Below are positions 6,465 through 12,073 of a DNA stretch of 12,073 nucleotides, in pieces. The position numbers were made by a program, and so were the translations under genes. A model generated the notes under the pieces. The model ran no database searches. It saw nothing but the letters and a program-made list of their open reading frames with translations, and was not told the origin of the DNA. Numbering within the stretch: position 1 is the first letter of the stretch; each line of letters starts with the position of its first letter. This DNA is from Chrysiogenia bacterium (GTDB taxonomy: Bacteria > JAGRBM01), in the NCBI GenBank assembly GCA_020434085.1, contig JAGRBM010000239.1, positions 1 to 12,073 of the forward strand, read 5' to 3'.

Positions 6465-7890
6465 TCACAATCAGTCATTGCAGGAGTATCTCGCGCACCG
6501 TGCGAAGGCGCCACTGCCTGGGCTTTCAACGACAATTGACGACGGTCCGAAGCAGACGGAGAAAGCACTCGTTCACATTCACAATCTTCTGGGCGATACC
6601 AAGCCCAAAGAGCCGACTCCCTTCGATCTGGAGGAAACGCATCGCCGCGTCTCCGAGCTCTGGGCCCGGCAGCGCAGCCTGGAGGAGGTCAATCGGATGG
6701 ACCGGCGCCGGCTGCCCTGGGTGCTGTTCTACGGAGGGGAACCCAATGAATGGTTCAGTGCGGACAGAGGATTTCGGGAGTCTTTCGGTGCCTGGCTGAA
6801 ATCACAGCGTTCGGCGTCATTGGTTTCGGCATTCCTGTTTGTTCTTTTGCGGGATTACCCCAAAGACCGACCGGAGCTGAAGGGATGGTTGCAGCTGGCC
6901 AGAGAGCTCTTGGAACGGCACCGGTCCATCCGTCTGCGCAAGTGGCGGGAGCGGGAGGCGGAGTTCCAGCTGTTCTCGGAGGAGGGGCCGGAGGCCTTTG
7001 GAGAGCGTTGGTCCGCAGCGGAATCGCCCGGTGCCGGATTCCTGGAAAGCGCGGGATTCTCGCAGGGATTGGAATCCGCGCGGTTTTTGAACATTGCGGT
7101 GCAACGGTATCTGGAATGTATTCAGAATGCCCTGTCGCGAGAGCAGATCAACTCGGTTCGTTTGATGCTGTTGCTGAAACCTCTGGAAGGAAATGAAGGC
7201 CTACGGTTTCCCGAGCACAGAGTCCGAACTTTGAATGCCCTACTGAAGCCATTCCACAACAGCAAACCCGCAGATGAGCTTAAATCTGTAATCTCTGATT
7301 TTGTCTTACGACATATAGGAGATCCTCGAACACGGCGGAACGCTTGGCAGGGCGCCGATGACGCGCGTGACGTCATGCTCCGCTGGCTGGTGAGCGTGAC
7401 GCTGGAGGCATTCTTCGAGATTGTCGATCAGACAGCCATGGACCAGCACTGGCATGCGCGAAAGGCATTCTGGTCGGCCTATCTGAACAACGATGCGATT
7501 CAGGACGCAAGGGTGATCCTGGGGTCACGCGCGAAAAAACTGGCGCTCTATCAATCCCAGGAGCTTCGAGGGACATTCGGGTCGCTCCGCGGCGGGGGCG
7601 GCGTGCAGGGCGGTCATTCGGTTCTTCTGATGCGAATGAACTCATTGGTAATCGCTGAGTGGAGCCATTCATCAAGTTGCTCTTTCTGGCGTATCGACGA
7701 CCTACACGCGCCAGCATTTCGCCTTGGTGAGTATTCCGTCGACGAACTGAAGCAGGCAGATCGTTCGTTGAGATTCCGGCATGCACCAAAGGATGGCCTG
7801 CGTCGTTGGGAGCGTAAGTTCGCCGGATTTGTAGAGCAGGAAACCGGTATTCAAAATCCGAATTGGCGATCCTATGGCTATCGATACTGA
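6448..7890 (+). CDS. zorC: ZorC, EH-signature protein of type I Zorya
   Basis: ZorC is a soluble type I Zorya effector; it carries the EH_Signature domain and in the published model acts with ZorD on invading DNA. The protein has 480 residues from the ATG at 6448; a second ATG follows at once (6451). GGAG at 6437-6440 gives a seven-base spacing to 6448, better than the upstream in-frame GTG at 6397, which would overlap zorB by 68 bases. No membrane span or signal peptide is seen. The sequence is mostly helical and rich in Arg, Trp and Glu. Near the C-terminus the segment SLVIAEWSH (399-407), with E404 and H407 followed by Ser/Cys and CSFW, is the likely EH signature; this assignment is inferred from pattern and position. 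The start overlaps zorB by 17 bases and the end overlaps zorD by 17 bases. Identity rests mainly on synteny, length and this motif. Confidence 0.88.
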   Translation: MMPGTDHNQSLQEYLAHRAKAPLPGLSTTIDDGPKQTEKALVHIHNLLGDTKPKEPTPFDLEETHRRVSELWARQRSLEEVNRMDRRRLPWVLFYGGEPNEWFSADRGFRESFGAWLKSQRSASLVSAFLFVLLRDYPKDRPELKGWLQLARELLERHRSIRLRKWREREAEFQLFSEEGPEAFGERWSAAESPGAGFLESAGFSQGLESARFLNIAVQRYLECIQNALSREQINSVRLMLLLKPLEGNEGLRFPEHRVRTLNALLKPFHNSKPADELKSVISDFVLRHIGDPRTRRNAWQGADDARDVMLRWLVSVTLEAFFEIVDQTAMDQHWHARKAFWSAYLNNDAIQDARVILGSRAKKLALYQSQELRGTFGSLRGGGGVQGGHSVLLMRMNSLVIAEWSHSSSCSFWRIDDLHAPAFRLGEYSVDELKQADRSLRFRHAPKDGLRRWERKFAGFVEQETGIQNPNWRSYGYRY

Positions 7891-10800
7891 ATATTCCAGG
7901 CTGAGCTGGTCGCGCGACCCGTCTGACGTGGTGTTTCGCCTGACGTCCAGTGAAACGGCAGTTCCACTGGACGAATGGGGTAATCACGACGTTCGGTCGA
8001 CGGACGGGAAACCTCTTTCATTGGCCCCGCTGTTCTCGCTTCTGGAGGATGAGCGCATTGAGGCCAGCAGCGATACCTCCGTTGCCATTTCCGATGATAT
8101 TTTGGCCTCTCTCGCATCCTGGGAGCTGCGGGCGCTGGGCTTGCCTGAGCGGGTTCCCTACATGGTGGAATTGCAGATACGAGGCGATCTGCTCCGTCCA
8201 GGAGCGTCGATCTCACTTCGCTATGTCGGCGATCGTGGACGCGTTCAGATGGGCATCGAGCGCGACGGGTGTTTCCTAAAGAAGGGTGATTCTCTCTGCA
8301 CCCTCTCCGAGCCGCTTTTTTCTTTGGTTCAGGCCATCGAAAACTATGGGAAGCTCCGAGACGATGAGCAGGACGAGCGCTTCGCTGTAGTTGCGCGTAT
8401 CAAACAGGCGTTGCCCGAAGGCGCCCGCATCGATGATCAGCTCCAGCGCATCCAGGTAGTGTTGGCCAATGCTTTTGAGCTCCAGCCCTTCTTGAGTGGC
8501 CAGCGGGAGCCTGACTTTCATCCCAGGCTGGGTCGCATTGAAAATCCGGACAGCGATAATCCCGAGACCGCTTCAGAACCTGCATTCCAGACGCCCTTGC
8601 CGGATGCCCGGCAGGAAGATTTCGCCCGGCAATTCCGGCAGTTTGATTCGGCCAGGGGGCAGTATGCACTTGGCGGCGCGACCTACGTGATTGCGTCGCC
8701 GGACCTGCAAAAGGCTTTGAACGTCCTGCGGGAGATCCAGAAAGAGTCAGTCCCGCAAAGACGAGCATTTCTGCAGAACCCCCATGCAGTCTTGCGCGAG
8801 CGGCTTCAGGCGGAAATGGATCCACAGTTGCTGGAGACGCTGTTCCACGATGAAGGTTACAGCGAGCGGGTTCGGGGAATCGGGATCTGGGAGCCGGTGG
8901 TGCTGCCCTGGATCACGCAGGCGAAAGAGCCGTGGCTTCCCCCGGAGGAATTCGGGCTTCGGATCGACGACCGGGCTGTCTACATCAAGAAAGAAGATCT
9001 CAAGCAAGTTGAATCTGATCTTCGAAAGGCCCATGACGCGGGCGCGTCGAGTATCGAGTATCTGGGCCAATCGTTGCCGGTTACGCCGCGTACCCTTGAA
9101 AGCGTTGAGGAGCTGGTGCGAAGGGCCTTTCCCGAGGAGCCTCGGGAAAGCGCAACCCCATCGACGGATGAAGGTGAAACGCCGGAACGGGTTCAGCGCG
9201 CACTGCTGATCAAGGACAATCTGGGCGATGTTGAATTTGAAAAGGCCGCGCGCCGAGTCCATGCAGACATTGGAACCCTGCCGCCGAGCCTGCGCTCAAA
9301 ACTTCACCCCCATCAGGCGGAGGCTCTCCAATGGCTTCAATGTCACTGGGCCGATGGCAGCCCCGGGGCCTTGCTCGCCGATGATATGGGGCTTGGGAAG
9401 ACGGTGGAGTCCCTGAGTTTTCTCGCATGGGTAGCCGAGGAAATGCGGACTGGAACTCATGCGAAGCGACCATTGCTGATCGTGGCGCCGACGGGATTGC
9501 TCAAAAATTGGGAGGATGAGCACACCCAGCATCTGGACTCCCCCGGTCTTGGGCACGGCTTGGCCGCTTTTGGCAGCACTCTCCGGCAAGTCCGTCAGGA
9601 CGGGGCCAGTAAGGGGGGAGAGGCAGATGCCGTTCCGCTACTTGATCTCGCAGCATTGCGGGAGGCCGACTGGGTGCTGACCACGTATGAGACCCTGCGG
9701 GACTATCAGTTCAGTTTCGGGAAGATCCACTGGGGAGTAATCGTCTTTGACGAGACCCAGAAGATCAAGAACCCGGGGGCACGGGTGACCGGGGCAGCCA
9801 AAGCGATGAAGGCGGATTTCTTGCTCGCGCTGACCGGCACACCGGTAGAGAATCGGCTTGGTGATTTGTGGTGCATCGTCGATATGCTTCAGCCGGGGAA
9901 ACTCGGGTCACACCGCGAGTTCTCCGAAAAATATGAGGTTGCCTCGCCGGATTCCACGCCCCAGGAAGTCGAGAAACAGCGCGAGATTCTGGCTGGACTG
10001 GGGCGCCTTCTCAAGGAAGACACCCAGCCTCCCATGATGCTGCGGCGCCTCAAGGGTGAAGTTCTGGGTGGTCTGCCTTCAAAGGAGGTCCATTGCGTGG
10101 AAACCATGATGCCGGAGCTGCAATGCAAGGCTTATGACAAGCAGCTGGAGCAGGCCCGGGCGGGTGCCGGTCGCAAAGGGGCCATGCTGGAAGCCCTTCA
10201 TGGCATTCGCAGCACTTCGCTGCACCCCTATCACCGCGATGGCGAGAGCGACGAAGAATACATCTCGGCCTCGGCGCGGCTCACTACGACTTTCAACATT
10301 CTCGACCAAATTCATCAGACCGGGGAGCGGGCGCTGATCTTTGTAGAATCGCGGGACATGCAGGGGACGCTCGCGGAATTGATCCAGCGTCGCTACAAGC
10401 TGCATGCCCGCCCGCTGATCATCAACGGCACCGTGTCCGGAGCCAAGCGAAAGGCTCATGTTGATGAATTCCAGCAGGGGCGGGGTTTCGATGCCATGAT
10501 CCTCTCCCCCAAGGCAGGTGGCGTAGGCCTGACCCTGACGGCAGCGAATCACGTCATTCATCTCTCGCGTTGGTGGAATCCGGCGGTGGAGGATCAGTGC
10601 ACCGACCGGGTGTTTCGCATTGGGCAGAAGAAGCCCGTCCACGTTTACTACCCGATTGCCGTGCATCCGCACTACCAGGAACAGAGTTTCGACTGGCGTC
10701 TGCATGAGTTACTGGAAAGCAAGCGAGCACTGAGTCGGAACCTATTGGCTCCCACTGCCATGACTGACGGCGAATCGAAACAGCTTCTGGATGATCTGAT

Positions 10801-11236
10801 CAGGAGTGCGTCCGATTCGGCAGGTCTGCCCGCCCAGCTGACGCTGGGTGACGTGGACAGACTGGAGCCGCTCGCGTTTGAGGACTGGGTTGCCGATGAA
10901 CTACGCCAGGCCGGATTCAGCGTCAAGACTACGCCCCGAACGGGTGATCGGGGGTGCGACCTGATTGCGCTTGCCAAGGCGGAAATTGGGACACCCAATC
11001 TCCTCATTCAGTGCAAGCACAGACAGACGGATGCCAATCTGGGCGAAGACGCCCTGGTCGAGATCATGAAATCAGTTGGGGAATATGACGTTCCCGCACC
11101 GAGCCAAAAAGTGGTCATCACGAACGCCAAGGGGTTTACTGCCGGGGCGAAGCGCCTGGCCACCGGCGGACAGGTGACGCTTATTGCCCGTGATCGGCTT
11201 CGATCCCTGAGAAAATTTCCCCGCTGGCGCTACTAG
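7874..11236 (+). CDS. zorD: ZorD, SNF2-family ATPase fused to an Mrr-like nuclease
   Basis: ZorD (1120 residues) is the DNA-processing effector of type I Zorya. Residues 1 to about 470 are a family-specific N-terminal region with no motif I know. The SNF2 motor follows: DDMGLGKT (503-510, K509 Walker A), VAPTGLLKNW (motif Ia), DETQ (626-629, motif II, a DExx variant), LTGTP (653-657, motif III), then in the second RecA lobe GGVGLTLT, WWNPAVEDQ and DRVFRIGQ (911-918, arginines R912 and R915, motifs V-VI). At about 998-1115 lies a restriction-endonuclease fold of the Mrr type: FEDWVADEL (E1003), GDRGCDLIA (D1029) and QCKH (Q1046, K1048), a complete D...QxK site. So translocation and DNA cutting are in one chain. 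No Shine-Dalgarno is seen before the ATG; it starts 17 bases inside zorC, so translation is probably coupled. It is the last gene of the operon. Confidence 0.95.
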   Translation: MAIDTEYSRLSWSRDPSDVVFRLTSSETAVPLDEWGNHDVRSTDGKPLSLAPLFSLLEDERIEASSDTSVAISDDILASLASWELRALGLPERVPYMVELQIRGDLLRPGASISLRYVGDRGRVQMGIERDGCFLKKGDSLCTLSEPLFSLVQAIENYGKLRDDEQDERFAVVARIKQALPEGARIDDQLQRIQVVLANAFELQPFLSGQREPDFHPRLGRIENPDSDNPETASEPAFQTPLPDARQEDFARQFRQFDSARGQYALGGATYVIASPDLQKALNVLREIQKESVPQRRAFLQNPHAVLRERLQAEMDPQLLETLFHDEGYSERVRGIGIWEPVVLPWITQAKEPWLPPEEFGLRIDDRAVYIKKEDLKQVESDLRKAHDAGASSIEYLGQSLPVTPRTLESVEELVRRAFPEEPRESATPSTDEGETPERVQRALLIKDNLGDVEFEKAARRVHADIGTLPPSLRSKLHPHQAEALQWLQCHWADGSPGALLADDMGLGKTVESLSFLAWVAEEMRTGTHAKRPLLIVAPTGLLKNWEDEHTQHLDSPGLGHGLAAFGSTLRQVRQDGASKGGEADAVPLLDLAALREADWVLTTYETLRDYQFSFGKIHWGVIVFDETQKIKNPGARVTGAAKAMKADFLLALTGTPVENRLGDLWCIVDMLQPGKLGSHREFSEKYEVASPDSTPQEVEKQREILAGLGRLLKEDTQPPMMLRRLKGEVLGGLPSKEVHCVETMMPELQCKAYDKQLEQARAGAGRKGAMLEALHGIRSTSLHPYHRDGESDEEYISASARLTTTFNILDQIHQTGERALIFVESRDMQGTLAELIQRRYKLHARPLIINGTVSGAKRKAHVDEFQQGRGFDAMILSPKAGGVGLTLTAANHVIHLSRWWNPAVEDQCTDRVFRIGQKKPVHVYYPIAVHPHYQEQSFDWRLHELLESKRALSRNLLAPTAMTDGESKQLLDDLIRSASDSAGLPAQLTLGDVDRLEPLAFEDWVADELRQAGFSVKTTPRTGDRGCDLIALAKAEIGTPNLLIQCKHRQTDANLGEDALVEIMKSVGEYDVPAPSQKVVITNAKGFTAGAKRLATGGQVTLIARDRLRSLRKFPRWRY

Positions 11237-11243
11237 CGCGCCA
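11225..11243 (+). terminator. Small hairpin over the zorD stop codon (weak terminator candidate)
   Basis: TGGCGC (11225-11230) pairs with GCGCCA (11238-11243) around a seven-base loop that contains the zorD TAG. It is followed by mixed sequence rather than a clear T-run, so a role in ending zor transcription is only possible. Confidence 0.25.
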
Positions 11244-11328
11244 AGTGTGGCCTATTTTGTAATCCACTCGCCTATCAGTTTTATTTCCTTCTAATTTAGC
11301 TCACTTATGAACTGATGACGCTATCGAG
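11237..11328. other. Short AT-rich gap between convergent zorD and the right-hand gene
   Basis: These 92 bases separate the convergent stop codons of zorD and the last gene. From about 11253 to 11312 the sequence is clearly richer in A and T than anything else in the window. A loose inverted repeat, ATCAGTT (11274-11280) with AACTGAT (11310-11316), flanks a T-rich loop of 29 bases. No gene, tRNA end or insertion-sequence end is seen. It may mark the edge of the transferred Zorya segment or hold terminators for both genes. Confidence 0.4.
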
Positions 11329-12073
11329 TCATGCAGCCCGCAACGCCCCGATCAGCTTTTCCAGATACCCCATATACACCGGCTCACGCAGTTTTTGCGC
11401 CAGCTCCGGTTTGCCCATGATGGCCAGTCCGTCGGCGAGCTGCCGGGCGTCAATTCCCTCGGCGGTGAGCTGCTGCAGCGTTTCGGGTGGATAGGTGGAG
11501 GCCAGTTCCCTGGCGAGTCGTTCGGGTGGGATCTGGTGCGCGATGCAGTGATCGAGGGCATCGCAGAGGATCTCGATTTCCTGGGCGGGGTCTGCTGAGG
11601 ACGCGTTCGCGGCTGTCTGAACCGGAGCAGTCTGAGCTGCCTGCGCGGGCGCTTGCTGGGCACCGGCCATCTGGGTGACTTGCTCGGCGAGCCTCTCCTC
11701 CCCCACCTGCACGAGATTGGTCAGCAGCCGATTCGCCGCCGCGCTGACGCTCTTGCCGAGCTGTTCCATGATCGGATTTCCCTGGGCTGCGGCGGGCTGC
11801 TCCTGCAACGGAGCGAGAAGTTCGGGGATTGCATCGTCATACGCGTCTTCCGCGTCTTCATACGGAGCGAACTGCGGCGCACTCAGCCCCCGCGCCACTT
11901 CCATGATCTCCTTGAACACATGGACGTTCTCGGTGAGCGTTGGCTGCGCCGCTGCGGGCGCGTGAGTCATCCCCTGCGCCATGACCTGCATGAACGTGTT
12001 GGTCTGCTGCGCCATCATCGAAATGAGCGCCGTCACCGTTGGATCGGCGCCCTGGGGTTTCGTGGGCTGTCCG
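11329..12073 (-). CDS. Ala/Gln/Pro-rich protein of unknown function, N-terminus cut by window edge
   Basis: The reverse-strand frame is open from the right edge (GQPTKPQGADPT...) through a GTG at 12036 to a TGA at 11329-11331, giving at least 247 residues. Because the frame continues past the GTG without a stop and the edge sequence already looks coding, the true start is probably outside the window. Visible parts: a Met/Gln-rich helix (ISMMAQQTNTFMQVMAQG), an acidic stretch (YEDAEDAYDDA), a helix with SVSAAANRLL, an Ala/Gln/Pro linker, and a compact helical C-terminus (EIEILCDALDHCIAH through YLEKLIGALRAA). There is no membrane span, signal peptide or catalytic motif. I do not recognise the family; the Ala/Gln/Pro linkers and helical ends would suit a structural or adaptor protein, perhaps of a phage or mobile element, but this is a guess. 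It is convergent with zorD, so it is not part of that operon. Confidence 0.7.
   Translation of the reverse strand, partial: GQPTKPQGADPTVTALISMMAQQTNTFMQVMAQGMTHAPAAAQPTLTENVHVFKEIMEVARGLSAPQFAPYEDAEDAYDDAIPELLAPLQEQPAAAQGNPIMEQLGKSVSAAANRLLTNLVQVGEERLAEQVTQMAGAQQAPAQAAQTAPVQTAANASSADPAQEIEILCDALDHCIAHQIPPERLARELASTYPPETLQQLTAEGIDARQLADGLAIMGKPELAQKLREPVYMGYLEKLIGALRAA

Noticed and set aside
10079-10705. A minus-strand open frame of 208 codons within zorD
   Set aside because: It lies entirely opposite the second RecA lobe of the ZorD SNF2 motor, whose motifs are intact.
1-12073. CRISPR array, tRNA, rRNA or insertion sequence
   Set aside because: No regularly spaced repeats, cloverleaf-like sequence, rRNA segment or transposase motif was seen on either strand.

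Overview
The window is an antiphage defence island from a high-GC, Gram-negative-type bacterium. It most likely comes from Pseudomonadota, inferred from the GC-rich coding sequence, GGAG-type ribosome binding sites and a stator complex whose partner binds peptidoglycan. The species cannot be told from the sequence. Every stretch longer than about 200 bases is coding.

Layout: (1) 1-1757, minus strand: the 5' 585 codons of hsdR, the restriction/translocase subunit of a type I restriction-modification system, cut by the left window edge. hsdM and hsdS are not in the window. (2) 1945-2883, plus strand, divergent from hsdR: an HNH endonuclease with an N-terminal domain I do not recognise. (3) 2901-3527, minus strand, convergent with the HNH gene: a conserved small protein whose HRPCAEC segment resembles the Ada metal-binding domain. 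(4) 3718-11236, plus strand: a complete four-gene operon zorA-zorB-zorC-zorD with overlapping genes. This is a type I Zorya antiphage system. (5) 11329-12073, minus strand: the C-terminal part of an unrecognised Ala/Gln/Pro-rich protein, cut by the right edge.

How the genes work together: ZorA (MotA/ExbB-like, three membrane spans, long coiled-coil tail) and ZorB (MotB-like, one membrane span with a channel Asp and an OmpA-like peptidoglycan-binding domain) should form an ion-driven inner-membrane motor. In the published Zorya model this motor senses phage invasion at the envelope and recruits the cytoplasmic effectors ZorC (EH-signature protein) and ZorD (SNF2 ATPase fused to an Mrr-like nuclease), which attack the incoming DNA. 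HsdR and the HNH protein would add separate DNA-restriction layers.

Zorya itself is a described system. The points most worth a second look are the exact 84-residue (12-heptad) duplication in the ZorA tail, the Ada-like zinc protein and the HNH protein with its unknown N-terminal domain next to the operon, an extended -10 with an inverted repeat upstream of zorA, and the two 17-base gene overlaps at zorB/zorC and zorC/zorD.
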